DNA of 64,000 bases from Gemmataceae bacterium (GTDB lineage Bacteria > Planctomycetota > Planctomycetia > Gemmatales > Gemmataceae): the NCBI GenBank assembly GCA_025055795.1, contig JANWVV010000014.1:17916-81915 (forward strand), written 5' to 3'. A model generated the notes under the pieces. That model ran no database searches and was not told the DNA's origin. It saw only the letters and a program-made list of their open reading frames with translations. This document shows positions 37,796 to 48,720 of the stretch, piece by piece (the stretch's first letter is position 1; each line of letters starts with the position of its first letter). The translations under genes and the position numbers were made by a program.

Positions 37796-38851
37796 ATGCC
37801 CAAAGTGATATTCGTGCAGGGTGGAGGGATCGGCTACGATCAGGAGCAGGCCGTTCGTCGCTTGCTGGAGGCAGCCGGGGTCGATCTGCAGTGGGAGACC
37901 CATTACGCGGGCCGTGCTGCCCTGGAACGGGGCATGCCCCCGCTTCCGGAAGAGACCTTGGAAGCGGTCCGCCGGCACAAAGTTGCCCTCAAAAGCAAAC
38001 TGTTGCCCCCGTCTGGCAACGGCACTCCCTCGCCGGAGGAAACGCTAAGGATTCGTGCATCATCCGGACTGGGCAATCACCACAATAATTGCAATGTGGC
38101 GTTCCGCCGCGCTTTGGGGTTGTTCGCTTCGGTGCGTTTGATCCGCAATCTTCCTGGTCTACCGGCTCGCTTTGACAACGTTGACATCCTGCTGGTCCGT
38201 GAGATCACCGAAGATCTCTATGCGACCAGTGAACATGAGATCGTTCCTGGTGTAGTTCAAAGCTTCAAAATTGTCACGGTAGCAGCCTGCCGCCGCTTCT
38301 TCCGTTTCACATTCGAGCTGGCCCGTCGTTTACGACGTCGCTCCGTCCATTGCATTCATAAGGCTAACATTTTGAAGATGGCTGACGGCTTGTTCCTCGA
38401 CTGTTTCCGCGAAGTAGCTCTGGAATATCCCGATATTGTCAGCCAGGACCTGATCGTGGACAACACCTGTATGCAACTAGTAAGCCGGCCGCAACGCTTC
38501 GACGTCCTGGCGGTCGGTAATCTTTATGGTGATCTGCTTTCGGATTTAGGGGCCGGACTGATTGGGGGTATCAGCGGCACCGCAGCGGTCAACTATGGCG
38601 ACGAGATCCGGGTGTACGAAGCCGTTTATGGAGCCGGCTATGAGAGCGTGCCGCCCGATACAGCCAATCCACTGCCTTTGATAATGCCCAGTTTGGAACT
38701 CCTCCAGGATGTGGGCTATCTGACAGCGGCCCGTCGGATCCGCCAGGCCATCGAGGCCGTTCTACGGGAAGGCAAAGTGCTCACCCGCGACTTGGGCGGT
38801 GAGGCCTCGACCCGGCAGTTTACCGAAGCGATCATCGAGCGGATGACCTGA
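37796..38851 (+). CDS. Isocitrate/isopropylmalate dehydrogenase family protein, atypical cofactor loop
   Basis: 351 residues. Overall it follows the NAD-dependent isocitrate dehydrogenase pattern: FVQGGGIGYD start, RFDNVDILLVREITEDLYATSEH (Arg and Tyr of the site), VHCIHKANILKMADG (catalytic Lys), IVDNTCMQLV and NLYGDLLSDLGAGLIGG (metal-binding Asp), and the end GKVLTRDLGGEAST. The Ser of the SxN substrate motif is replaced (NNCNVAFRR), and the usual HGSAPDIAG cofactor loop reads YGAGYESVP. Catalytic residues seem intact, but substrate and coenzyme cannot be assigned. GAGGAG precedes the ATG. No TCA-cycle or leucine-pathway gene is adjacent. Confidence 0.82.
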   Translation: MPKVIFVQGGGIGYDQEQAVRRLLEAAGVDLQWETHYAGRAALERGMPPLPEETLEAVRRHKVALKSKLLPPSGNGTPSPEETLRIRASSGLGNHHNNCNVAFRRALGLFASVRLIRNLPGLPARFDNVDILLVREITEDLYATSEHEIVPGVVQSFKIVTVAACRRFFRFTFELARRLRRRSVHCIHKANILKMADGLFLDCFREVALEYPDIVSQDLIVDNTCMQLVSRPQRFDVLAVGNLYGDLLSDLGAGLIGGISGTAAVNYGDEIRVYEAVYGAGYESVPPDTANPLPLIMPSLELLQDVGYLTAARRIRQAIEAVLREGKVLTRDLGGEASTRQFTEAIIERMT

Positions 38852-38983
38852 AACTCCCCGCGGTTGACCTGGCGGCCAGTCAGCCAGCTAATAAATGAAT
38901 GGATCCTTAGCCAAAGCTACCGCTGTTGCGCTAATGGTTTCCAAGTTTTGCGGGCAGGAAAGATGAGAGCCGATGCGTGCGGG

Positions 38984-39120
38984 TTAGCGTTGTTCCGGCC
39001 CAGGCCGTTGCATGCGATACAGGAAAGCCAGCACCGCAGCGACCGCCTGATATAACTGGGGCGGAATCTCTTGATCCTGCCTGCCCCCTGAAACAGTTGT
39101 CGCCGCAACTGCGACTGCAA
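38984..39120 (-). pseudogene. Frameshifted remnant of flagellar export protein FlhB C-terminus
   Basis: Reading the minus strand, the segment QDQEIPPQLYQAVAAVLAFLYRMQ (split here as QDQEIPPQLYQAV and AAVLAFLYRMQ) matches the end of FlhB proteins, which typically read QEIPxxLYxAVAEVLAxVYRL. The expected preceding part (PLARQLFQGA-like) appears as LRRQLFQGA in another frame, joined across a GGGGG run near 39080-39090. Nothing further upstream resembles the rest of FlhB. This is what a truncated, frameshifted gene would leave. I place the stop at 38984-38986. An alternative is a free-standing FhlB/FlhX-like small protein (38984-39211), but its N-terminal half does not fit that family. Confidence 0.6.
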
Positions 39121-39440
39121 CTGTTCCCACCTGTAAAAGTCCGCTAAATAACACGCCTGCGACAGACCATATTCGTTGCCGCTGAAAATTTAGCCTACTG
39201 TAACCCTGCAACCATCCGCTTTTTCCTCACGCCGACCTGGTTAGTCCACCCCCGTCACATCTACACGCCCATAAGTACACACTGCCGACCATCCCCGTCC
39301 GGCCGCCACTTCCAGGACATTCCCGGACCGAAGGTGACTCTACCCGCCAACGCCCTGCCCATCCCAGCACCAAACCTCGACTTTCCTGTCACCAAACCTG
39401 TCAATTTACCACTAAACTTTTTAGCTGCTCACCCGCGGTC

Positions 39441-39587
39441 AATCGGATCGGCAGCTTGATCATCGGCTTGACCGAAGGGACCTCACTAGTCGAAGTGATC
39501 CGTAGCCACATTCATCTGACGATCGGGGATGGTCTGATTAGCCAGATCCCCGCCCTGATCACGGCCATAGCGGCTGACATCGCTTGA
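39441..39587 (+). pseudogene. Remnant of flagellar export protein FlhA
   Basis: In the frame starting at 39441 the translation contains NRIGSLIIGLTEGTSLVEVI followed by HLTIGDGLISQIPALITAIAAD and then TGA (both given as short pieces of one run). FlhA proteins have here NxxGGLIIGVxQxGMSLxEA and LLTIGDGLVSQIPALxISxAAG, so about 45 residues align without a gap. There is no start codon, no ribosome site and no FlhA sequence on either side, apart from a short TVSRG after the stop that recalls the VTRVS continuation. It is a decayed fragment of a gene normally of about 690 codons. Confidence 0.7.
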
Positions 39588-39670
39588 CAGACCGTCAGCC
39601 GGGGGCCTCCTTTTCACGGTCCCCTTGAACGCTGGGATGAGTGGGCGTCAAGGCCAGTGTACGGCTGCTC

Positions 39671-42343
39671 TCAGGCAGCATGGGTCCGTTCGGCTTCCAG
39701 CAGACGGCGGAGGACCTTGTAGTCGGTTTTGCCCGTTCCCAGGACGGGGAGTCGGTCGAGGTGTCGCACTTCGTCCAGGCGATACAGGCCGCGATATCCT
39801 TCTTCCTGCAAAATAGCGTTGGCCTGTTGAAGCGTTAGTGGCTCGGTCGTGAAGAGCACGATCCGGCGACCGTCGGCGGTTTCGATCCCTTCGACGGCCA
39901 CACGAGGGCCGTCCGCTGTGGGCGGAAAGCGTCGTGCAAACGGTTCCTCCAGGGCGGGCAAGGAAATCATTTCGCCTCCTGACTTCAGGAAGCGTCGAAG
40001 CCGGCCGTGGAAGATCAAATAACCGTCTGCTGTTTGCTCCACCAGGTCGCCGGTGTTGTACCAGCGTCGATTCTCTTGCCAGAGGAAGGGGGAAGGGGCG
40101 TCCTCGCCCAGGTACCCCGGGAAAACGATCGGTCCATGTACCAGCAGCAGGCCGCGACAGCCGAGTGGCACGGGTTGCCAGGTTTCAGGATCGACTAGGC
40201 GCACATCGACGCCGGGCAATGGTTCACCAATAGTTCCTGGCCGGGCACGCCCCGGACGGTTGACACTGACGACCGGAGAACACTCCGTCACGCCATACCC
40301 TTCCAGAAGCTGGGCATTGGGTGCCAGGTGGCGCACACGTTCAAACAGCGAGAGAGGGCACTTTTCGGCCCCGACCAGGATCAGTCGCAGCGACTCGAGT
40401 TGCCCGGGCTGGGCCCGATCCAGCAAAAAGCTCAGGAACGTCGGGGTGGTCGCAATGATTGTTGGGCGGTAGGCCGCAATTTTGTAAACCAGGGCAGCGG
40501 CGTCCGTGGGGTCCGGATGATGAACGATGCGGACGGCTACAAAAAACGGCAGCAGGCCGGTGATGGTGAAACCGAAACTATGGAACATGGGCAGAAAGCC
40601 CAGGGCAGCGTGGCGGCGGTCCAGTTGTAAGGCGGCCAGACAGGCCCGCTGATCGGCGATGATGTTGCGATGGGTCAGGGGAACAGCCTTAGGGGCCTTC
40701 TCACTGCCACTAGTAAAAAGGATCACGGCGGGCTGCTCCGGATCGCGTGCCTGAGCAGGGAGCGACCGACACAACCGATTGCAATACCACCGCGGCACCA
40801 AACGAACCGCCAGAAGACGCAGAAGCCGTTCATGCTTGCCGATGGCCGCCCGCAGGTCCTCCAGATGGAGCCAATCGATCCCCGGCAACTGCACGGCTAC
40901 CCGCTCCAGGAACATGCGGGAGGAGATGACATGGGTAATGCCCGTGAGTCGTACGGCATGGGCCAGATGAGTTGGCCCGATGGTCCAGTTGAGCATCACA
41001 GGCACTTTGCCCGCCAGGTACAACCCGAGCACGGCCAGATCACAGCCGACGGAGGCGGGTACCAGTACGCCTACCCGCTCGCCTGCAAGCTGCTGGAACC
41101 GGACAGCCAGGGCACTGGCCCCCACCAGCATTTTTTCGTAAGTCAGCACGCCGGCCCGATCATCGGCAACAATGATTTCCCGGCGATGCCGTAGCGCCCG
41201 CTGCAAAAAGGCCTCAGCTATAGTCTCACCAAGAATTTCCAGGGGTTCGTTGGTACCCGTGCTGGTGAACCATTCCGGCGATGGCGGAGGCGGGAGGGGC
41301 TTTTGCTCCCGTCCCTCAGCTATGGCCCATAACTCTCCGATCGTGCTGGGAATCTGATTACTGGTAAAGCCAGTATGTTGCTCGACCTTCAGCGTAATGT
41401 CCATGACATCCAGGCTATCGATCCCTAGTTCCAGGAAGGTGGTCTCGGCCTGGTTCTCACGCTCGCTTAAAGGTCGTTTCAGCTTTTCTTCGATCAGTTG
41501 CCTGACCAGGAGCCTGGTCTGAGGACGGACCGATTCCGGATCGATGGTAGTGGACGGTGGGAGGGGTGGAAAGACCAGCGTGCGAGGTCCAAAAAGAAAA
41601 TGATAGGGGACGTAGGTAGGTTGTTCCTGAGGGGTGTCAGCGTTGTACCAGGCTTCCAGCCAGGGGTTGAGTCGCTCCCGTACGGGTTCAGGCCGCTGGT
41701 GTGCGGTGAAGGCCTGCACGGTGATCGTGACCTGTCGGCGAGGTGCGAAAAACACCAGATTGGCCAGCCACAGGAGAAAACCCTTGAGAATGGCGGGCAG
41801 CAGGCGTGGCTGGCCCCGGGCCCAGCTATACATGCTCCCCCACAGGCCGCGGGTGCGGACCAGCACCACCGTGGCCTGTGGCACCGCGGCCAGTACCTCG
41901 GCGGTTAGCCGGGCTCCCCCGATCCGTTCCCGCCCGTCCCGCGACAAGCGGCCACTTGGCCACAAAATGACACTCTCCCCTTGTTGTAACGTCGCTATGA
42001 TTTCTTGGCGGGCCGCCTCGATCTGCTCACGCTCCCGCTGACCGATCCGCTGGAAATCCGGAATGGCAATACCCCGGAACAACCAGCGAAAAGGGGCCAG
42101 CAACGGATGCCGGAATATCGAATCAAGGAGTACCGGCCGCATCTGGAAGATGGGCCATAGCCAGGCTATCACAATCGGTGGGTCGGCGTAGGCGGGATGA
42201 TTGGGCAGGATCAGGTAAGGACCGGGGCGTTGCACAACGTCTGTTAGACCCGTCAGCCGCACACGATAGCGACAGGCCAGCACCCGCCGCAAAATCCAGC
42301 ACGTCAGCCTGGACATTGACCTTTGCAGCGTACGGCTGAGCAT
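39671..42343 (-). CDS. Acyltransferase - ACP - acyl-ACP/CoA ligase fusion (Aas-like)
   Basis: 890 residues from the ATG at 42341-42343 (CAGGAG upstream). Domain order: a PlsC-type acyltransferase (residues about 1-230) with the HX4D motif in PNHPAYADP (His49, Asp54) and WPSGRLSRDG; an acyl-carrier domain (about 280-360) with ELGIDSLDVMD, whose Ser would carry phosphopantetheine; and an ANL adenylating domain (about 385-885) with FTSGSEKAPKAVPLTHRN, LEGYGVTECSP, YNTGDL and a C-terminal Lys in GTGKTDYK. Aas enzymes recycle lysophospholipids by ligating fatty acid to ACP and transferring it. The built-in ACP between the two enzymes is not present in E. coli Aas. Cytoplasmic face of the membrane is likely. 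Confidence 0.9.
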   Translation of the reverse strand: MLSRTLQRSMSRLTCWILRRVLACRYRVRLTGLTDVVQRPGPYLILPNHPAYADPPIVIAWLWPIFQMRPVLLDSIFRHPLLAPFRWLFRGIAIPDFQRIGQREREQIEAARQEIIATLQQGESVILWPSGRLSRDGRERIGGARLTAEVLAAVPQATVVLVRTRGLWGSMYSWARGQPRLLPAILKGFLLWLANLVFFAPRRQVTITVQAFTAHQRPEPVRERLNPWLEAWYNADTPQEQPTYVPYHFLFGPRTLVFPPLPPSTTIDPESVRPQTRLLVRQLIEEKLKRPLSERENQAETTFLELGIDSLDVMDITLKVEQHTGFTSNQIPSTIGELWAIAEGREQKPLPPPPSPEWFTSTGTNEPLEILGETIAEAFLQRALRHRREIIVADDRAGVLTYEKMLVGASALAVRFQQLAGERVGVLVPASVGCDLAVLGLYLAGKVPVMLNWTIGPTHLAHAVRLTGITHVISSRMFLERVAVQLPGIDWLHLEDLRAAIGKHERLLRLLAVRLVPRWYCNRLCRSLPAQARDPEQPAVILFTSGSEKAPKAVPLTHRNIIADQRACLAALQLDRRHAALGFLPMFHSFGFTITGLLPFFVAVRIVHHPDPTDAAALVYKIAAYRPTIIATTPTFLSFLLDRAQPGQLESLRLILVGAEKCPLSLFERVRHLAPNAQLLEGYGVTECSPVVSVNRPGRARPGTIGEPLPGVDVRLVDPETWQPVPLGCRGLLLVHGPIVFPGYLGEDAPSPFLWQENRRWYNTGDLVEQTADGYLIFHGRLRRFLKSGGEMISLPALEEPFARRFPPTADGPRVAVEGIETADGRRIVLFTTEPLTLQQANAILQEEGYRGLYRLDEVRHLDRLPVLGTGKTDYKVLRRLLEAERTHAA

Positions 42344-42859
42344 GGATGGTGGCTCCTGGGAAATGACCCGGCGGACACGCCCCGACGGTCCCCGATGAAC
42401 CCGCCGGCAAATTGTGCCAGGACCAGGGCGGCGGGCAACAGGACAGATTGTCCACAACCCTAGCAAAATTCTATCGTCAAGACCAGCTTGTTGCGGAATC
42501 CCTGCTAGCCCGTGGCTTTGGTTAAGCCGGTTGATCGCCCGACCCGACTTCCTAGCACTCGAGCAGATGCCCCCTGTGTCGTACCACTGTTGCCATACCC
42601 CTGATGGTCAAGCAATGGCGTGCGTAGCTGGTTAGACTTCAATCCGAACTACCCCTGAAAAAGACTTGAGATTCACAAAGTGGCTCACCCGCCTGACGGA
42701 TAGGTAATTGGGCGTTGAAAACGGATGGATCGAACTGTCAAAAAAACGCTGGCTACGTCATCGCAGCCGTGGTCACCGACGCTCGTAAACCCTCATCAGG
42801 GCGTTCCGCAAGCTGTTTTACTTATGAGCGGCTTGCCGAAGCGGTCGGGGAAGTAGATT
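42344..42859. other. Intergenic gap
   Basis: About 515 bases between two minus-strand genes, so it should contain the promoter and leader of the acyltransferase-ligase gene. The N-terminal frame extension of that gene into 42344-42466 has no ribosome site and looks random. I see nothing else. Confidence 0.4.
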
Positions 42860-44344
<1,485 letters not shown>

Positions 44345-44561
44345 GATCGCACCTTGCTTACTACTCAGTTCCGCCCGTTCGCTAGCTGGAGAAAGCTAGC
44401 CGGAAACAACCGGTCGTCGCACACCTTCAGGACGCAGTGTCAACTACGGAATGGCATTTTAGAGCGAAAACGTACCAGCAGCGAGGGAGTGCTCCCTGTA
44501 ACAGGCGTGAAGGGGGGAGTGGCCAGGGCCGCTTGGGAGCCAGAACTTGGGACCTTGCGGG

Positions 44562-45926
44562 TCAATTTTCGGGGGGAACCGCTCCCAGGCCCGGCCCGGT
44601 TAGTAGACCGGTATGCATGACGCCATCGCGGATGGTAAAAACGCCGGGAAAACGTTCGTCCCAGCCGCGGTTGGCAGCGGGGACGTACTGGCGGCTGTTG
44701 GCTTCGATGGCAGCCACCCCGGGGATGTGAGCGGCCAGACCGGCCGATTGGATCAGGGAGGCCCCCGGACAGGTCAAATCCTGGACGCAGCGGAACAGGC
44801 CGTACTTTTGCGCAGCCGCGGCCAGTAGCAGCGTGGCCGATTGCCCCTTGCAGGCTTTGAAGGCTACGCCAGTGTAGCCCATCTCCCGGGCCAGGTGCAG
44901 CGATTCCAGATCGGTCAGCGATTCGTCGATGACCACCGGTTTGAGCCGGGCAGCCGCATGCATTTTGTTATCGGGATGGGCTTCCAGGTCCCGCGCGGTG
45001 GGTTGCTCGATGTACTGGATGCGCTCGTAGGCTTGGGGGGCCTTCTCCTGCAGACGACGCAGAAATTCCAACAGGTAATCCACGTGGGGGCAACGCTCGT
45101 TGAAATCGAGGGAATAGTACCACTGCTGAACCCCGCGTTGCCGCTGGGCCTCCGTAGCGACGGCCTCGACGGCTACCACCCGTTCCACGTCCCACTCGAG
45201 CTGATCACCATTCAGCTTGATCTTCAGGTGGGTCAAGCCATCCCGAAGGATCCACTCGCCGAGATGTTCGGGCAGGCCGTCGCCTACCGGTTGTCGCACC
45301 TCCGCCGGGGTTAGTGGATCGAGGGCCCCCACCAGATGGTACAAAGGCATTACTGGCTGGGGCTCCCGCCGAACGTACTGCTCCAGCCATTCGCCGGCAA
45401 ACTCCTCGCCCAGGTAATGACTCAGATCGTTATGCAGAAAGTCGCGAGTGTACGTATGGTAGCAGTTCAGTCCATGGAGTTTGCCGTAGGCGTCGTGCAG
45501 AGCCGCGTCGAAGGCGGAGGCGACAACCAGAACGGCCAGGCGAGGAACCGGCTCATTCAGACGGGCCAAACGGACGTAGTCTTCGGCCGGCAAGGAGTAG
45601 CGGGGTTCCAGTTCCTCGATGATGTCGATGGGATGACCATACAGGCCGGACAGGCGGAACAGGCCCACGAGCCGACCGGCGATGTATTTCATCGCGGCCA
45701 GTGTCTGGTCATAGGTCAACTGACGGCTGGGCCAGGCCCACAGATTGCCCAAAGGCATCGAGCCGAATCCGCTGGCGTGCCGGCCTGTGGCCCCTTCCAC
45801 CGTCATCGTCACGTTCAGGAGCGTAACCTTGTCCAGAACCACACCCCCGAATTTGATCGGGGTGCGATAGGCGTAATCCTGGTAATCGATGGCCACATCG
45901 CGAATGACCACGTCCGTGCTACGCAT
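44562..45926 (-). CDS. Enolase-superfamily (mandelate racemase/muconate lactonising-like) enzyme
   Basis: About 454 residues from the ATG at 45924-45926; upstream codons are open but look random. The C-terminal barrel shows the superfamily pattern: a KxK-like HLKIKLNGD, the metal ligands in YYSLDFNERC (Asp), YIEQPTARD (Glu) and VVIDESLTD (Asp/Glu), and the general base region VAFKACKGQS (Lys). The N-terminal cap region includes GGVVLDKVTLLNVTMTVEG. This should abstract a proton alpha to a carboxylate to give an enolate; the substrate is unknown. It lies about 220 bases upstream of gnd on the same strand, but no shared role is clear. Confidence 0.82.
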   Translation of the reverse strand: MRSTDVVIRDVAIDYQDYAYRTPIKFGGVVLDKVTLLNVTMTVEGATGRHASGFGSMPLGNLWAWPSRQLTYDQTLAAMKYIAGRLVGLFRLSGLYGHPIDIIEELEPRYSLPAEDYVRLARLNEPVPRLAVLVVASAFDAALHDAYGKLHGLNCYHTYTRDFLHNDLSHYLGEEFAGEWLEQYVRREPQPVMPLYHLVGALDPLTPAEVRQPVGDGLPEHLGEWILRDGLTHLKIKLNGDQLEWDVERVVAVEAVATEAQRQRGVQQWYYSLDFNERCPHVDYLLEFLRRLQEKAPQAYERIQYIEQPTARDLEAHPDNKMHAAARLKPVVIDESLTDLESLHLAREMGYTGVAFKACKGQSATLLLAAAAQKYGLFRCVQDLTCPGASLIQSAGLAAHIPGVAAIEANSRQYVPAANRGWDERFPGVFTIRDGVMHTGLLTGPGLGAVPPEN

Positions 45927-46035
45927 GAGCAAGCCCCGCTCGGGAGTGTAAAAAAAGAATCGAGTAGTGCCTGAAAGCGGACGTCCGCTTTCCAGTATGC
46001 CAGACGACGGTCCATTTACCAAGGACGTTTTTGCC

Positions 46036-46836
46036 ATGAAGCGGCCCGATTGGCAATTGCCGCCTGGTGTCGACCGGGGTTTGTGGGATTATTTCCATGC
46101 GTCCGACATGGCCGAACAGTACGAAGCCCAGATAGCGGCAACTCCTCTGGCCCAGTTGGACATCGCCTGGTGTGAACGTCACTTTGCCAGGCCGGGGCGG
46201 CTGCTGGATCTGGGTTGCGGGACGGGTCGGCTGTGTCGTCATTTTGCTCTGCGTGGTTATGAGTGCGTTGGCGTCGATTTGTCCGCGGCGATGCTGGAAG
46301 TGGCCCGCCGGCTCAGTCCAGCCTCGGCCGCCGAGCGAATCCATTGGCTACAGGCCAACATTGCCGAACCGCTCCCGTTGCCGGAAGGCTCGTTCGATTA
46401 CGCGGCCTGTCTGTTCAGCACGCTGGGGATGGTCCGGGGGGCGGCTGCCCGGGCGGCTGTGTTGGAAAACGTGCGTCGCCTGCTCCGGCCGGGTGGGACC
46501 TTTGTCCTGCATGCCCATCATCGGTTTTACCGCGGCCTGGGTTTACGCCGTATGGCGTTGCAGCTACTTTTGAGCCTGGTCAGGTACCCCGCCGCCGGTG
46601 ACCTGACCATGCCGCAGGCCTACGCCGGGGCCCCGCTGACGCTCCACCATTTTACCGCTTGGGAATTGCACCGCCTGCTGCAGGACCATGGCCTGGCACT
46701 GGCCGAGGTGCTCGGATTCGACGCCACGGGGCAACCGGCCCTCGGCTGGAACATCTACGGCTGGTTAATCGTCGCCCGACGATTCCTTCACGCGGAATCA
46801 GACTCTACACCCAGTGGGACGGCCAGTCGGTTCTAA
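46036..46836 (+). CDS. Class I SAM-dependent methyltransferase
   Basis: 266 residues from the ATG at 46036, chosen because AAGGA is ten bases upstream; the frame is open for 23 more codons, overlapping the divergent gene start. Motif I LLDLGCGTGRL is at 56-66, the acidic loop VGVDLSAAML follows near 78, and motif II/III appear as FDYAACLFSTLGM and RLLRPGGTFVLHAH. That is a methyltransferase-11/25 type Rossmann fold. The substrate is unknown; there is no membrane segment. The next gene on this strand (rplU) starts 190 bases on. Confidence 0.85.
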   Translation: MKRPDWQLPPGVDRGLWDYFHASDMAEQYEAQIAATPLAQLDIAWCERHFARPGRLLDLGCGTGRLCRHFALRGYECVGVDLSAAMLEVARRLSPASAAERIHWLQANIAEPLPLPEGSFDYAACLFSTLGMVRGAAARAAVLENVRRLLRPGGTFVLHAHHRFYRGLGLRRMALQLLLSLVRYPAAGDLTMPQAYAGAPLTLHHFTAWELHRLLQDHGLALAEVLGFDATGQPALGWNIYGWLIVARRFLHAESDSTPSGTASRF

Positions 46837-47025
46837 GCGTTCCTGGCCGACAAGCTGCAGCCGCCTCGACGAGGACTCGCTCGATACCGGACCTGTTCCG
46901 GCTCAACAGTTCTGCTGATTGACATCCACAGCAGAACTGGTCAATGGGGATGTCCGTTGATAGAGTATCTGTTCCTGAATCCGGCCCCAGCGTGATCAGG
47001 GGGCCAAGTGCACGGGGAACGTGAC

Positions 47026-47412
47026 ATGTATGCGATAGTGGAAGAGGGTTCGCGCCAGCAACGGGCTGAACCAGGTGGCATTTTGCGATTGGACGAACGT
47101 CCGGCTGAAGTGGGGCAGAAGCTTGAGTTAACGCGCGTGCTGTTGCTCCGGGATGAAACGGGGGCGGTGATAGGTCGCCCCTGGGTCGCCGGGGCCAAGG
47201 TCGTAGTGGAAGTGCTTGAGCAGGAACGGGTCAAGACCATGACCCAGAAGTTCCGTCGCCGCAAGGCTTCCAAGCGACTCAAAGGGCACACCCAGCGCTA
47301 CTGGCGGGTCAAGGTAGTGGAGATCATCAAGCCCGATGGTTCGTCCGTTGGTACAGCGGCCGCACCGGCAGCCACGGCTTCGTCACCCTCTGAGCAGCCC
47401 GCAGCGTCCTAA
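47026..47412 (+). CDS. rplU: 50S ribosomal protein bL21, with C-terminal extension
   Basis: 128 residues from the ATG at 47026 (GGGGAA upstream). It begins MYAIVEEGSRQQRAEPGGIL, with the conserved RVLLL, GRPWVAGAKVVVEVLE and KFRRRKASKRLKGHTQRYWRVKV stretch that contacts 23S rRNA, and ends at the normal bL21 border near residue 103. The last about 25 residues are Ala/Pro/Ser/Thr-rich, an extension not essential to the fold. The usual partner rpmA (bL27) is not next to it; the following gene is a metal-dependent hydrolase. Confidence 0.95.
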   Translation: MYAIVEEGSRQQRAEPGGILRLDERPAEVGQKLELTRVLLLRDETGAVIGRPWVAGAKVVVEVLEQERVKTMTQKFRRRKASKRLKGHTQRYWRVKVVEIIKPDGSSVGTAAAPAATASSPSEQPAAS

Positions 47413-47627
47413 GCCCTGAGGAGCGATCAAGAGCGGGATTACTTGGAGTTTCCCCCTACCAGGCTTGCTTTTGTCTGACCTTTACAAGTTGTTGCCTTGG
47501 TCAGGCTAAAGACGAATCGAGCAGGTGGGCCAAGCGGTCGATCTGAGAGAGGCGGCAGGGGTGAGCGAAAGCCCTGCACCGGCAGCACCCGAGCAGACCT
47601 GCCAGCAGGCAGGTGATTGTGACGGGG

Positions 47628-48623
47628 ATGGGGCCAGCGGCGGATGTGACTGGTGCAGCAATGATTGGCGGCAGCCGGAATCGTACGAGCGGTCGGGTGA
47701 GGGAAGCGTCAGTGGCATCGTCGGGAACAGGCGGGAAGGCGGATGCGGGGGGCGGCAGACCCGTTGTGCCACCGGTCGAGCGGCCCGTAGAGAATGCCCC
47801 ATACGTAACGGTCGCCCATGGGGGGCTGACTATCCAGGGCTGGTCGCGGGCGGCGGTACAAAGCTATTGGCGGGTGTGTGAACTGAACGTGGGGCTGGAT
47901 TGCGGGGCGCAACCGTGGGACTTCATGGGCACGCCCACCTGGCTGATCACGCACACGCACCTGGATCACATAGCGGCGCTACCCGTCTACGTGGCCAGGC
48001 GACGCATGATGAAAATGGAACCGCCCCGCGTCTACGTTCCCCTGGAAATGTACGACGACGTCCGGCGACTGCTAGCTATCATGCAACGCCTGGACCGCGG
48101 CCGCCAACTCGTCGAATTGCACGGCGTACAACCGGGTGATGAAATCGAGCTGAATCGCAATCATCTGGTTACTGTTCATGCCATGCACCATACGGTGCCC
48201 AGCCGCGGGTATATCATCTGGGAACGACGCAAAAAACTCAAGGAGGAGTACCAAGGCCTCAGTGGTGAACAGATCCGTGATCTGCGTTACAGTGGGGTGG
48301 AGGTGAGTCGCGAGGTACGCATTCCGCTGGTAGCCTACACGGGGGATACCGCTCCCGCGGGTTTGGACGCCAACCCGGCTTTTTTCGAGGCCAAGATCCT
48401 GATCACCGAGTTGAGCTTTCTGCGGGCCGGTCACCGGCGGGAAAAGATCCACAAATATGGCCACATGCATCTGGATGACATCGCCGAGCGGGCCGAGCGC
48501 TTGCGCAACGAGCTATTGATTCTGGGGCATTTCAGCACCCGCTATCATCCGAACGAGGTGCGACGGATTCTGGACGCCCGCCTTCCCCCCGCCTTGCGGG
48601 CCCGCGTTCGCCTGTGCGTTTAA
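47628..48623 (+). CDS. RNase Z-like metallo-beta-lactamase-fold hydrolase
   Basis: About 331 residues; the start is uncertain (GTG 47613, ATG 47628 with AGGTGA upstream, or later), as the first about 60 residues are Gly/Ala/Ser-rich and non-conserved. The metal site [12 protein letters not shown] gives HxHx[14 protein letters not shown] supplies the third His, YTGDTA the bridging Asp, and [13 protein letters not shown] the last His, in the pattern of tRNase Z; ELSFL and [13 protein letters not shown] are also typical. tRNase Z removes the 3' trailer of tRNA precursors. The exosite arm is not obvious, so a different substrate is possible. It is 213 bases after rplU on the same strand. Confidence 0.8.
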   Translation: MGPAADVTGAAMIGGSRNRTSGRVREASVASSGTGGKADAGGGRPVVPPVERPVENAPYVTVAHGGLTIQGWSRAAVQSYWRVCELNVGLDCGAQPWDFMGTPTWLITHTHLDHIAALPVYVARRRMMKMEPPRVYVPLEMYDDVRRLLAIMQRLDRGRQLVELHGVQPGDEIELNRNHLVTVHAMHHTVPSRGYIIWERRKKLKEEYQGLSGEQIRDLRYSGVEVSREVRIPLVAYTGDTAPAGLDANPAFFEAKILITELSFLRAGHRREKIHKYGHMHLDDIAERAERLRNELLILGHFSTRYHPNEVRRILDARLPPALRARVRLCV

Positions 48624-48720
48624 AGGACTTGCTGCGGGCGGGGCTACCAGCGGAGTGGAAACAACTGGTGGACCAAGCCAGACGATTCGCTTATCCCCAG
48701 TTGCAGCAGGTGAGCCAGCG

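Noticed and set aside
44381..44400. Two GCTAGC copies that could form a hairpin upstream of gnd
   Set aside because: Only six bases pair, GCTAGC is self-complementary, and no T-run follows.
47525..47881. Plus-strand open frame of 118 codons overlapping the RNase Z-like gene
   Set aside because: It is out of frame with a gene that has clear metal-binding motifs, and it has no family match.
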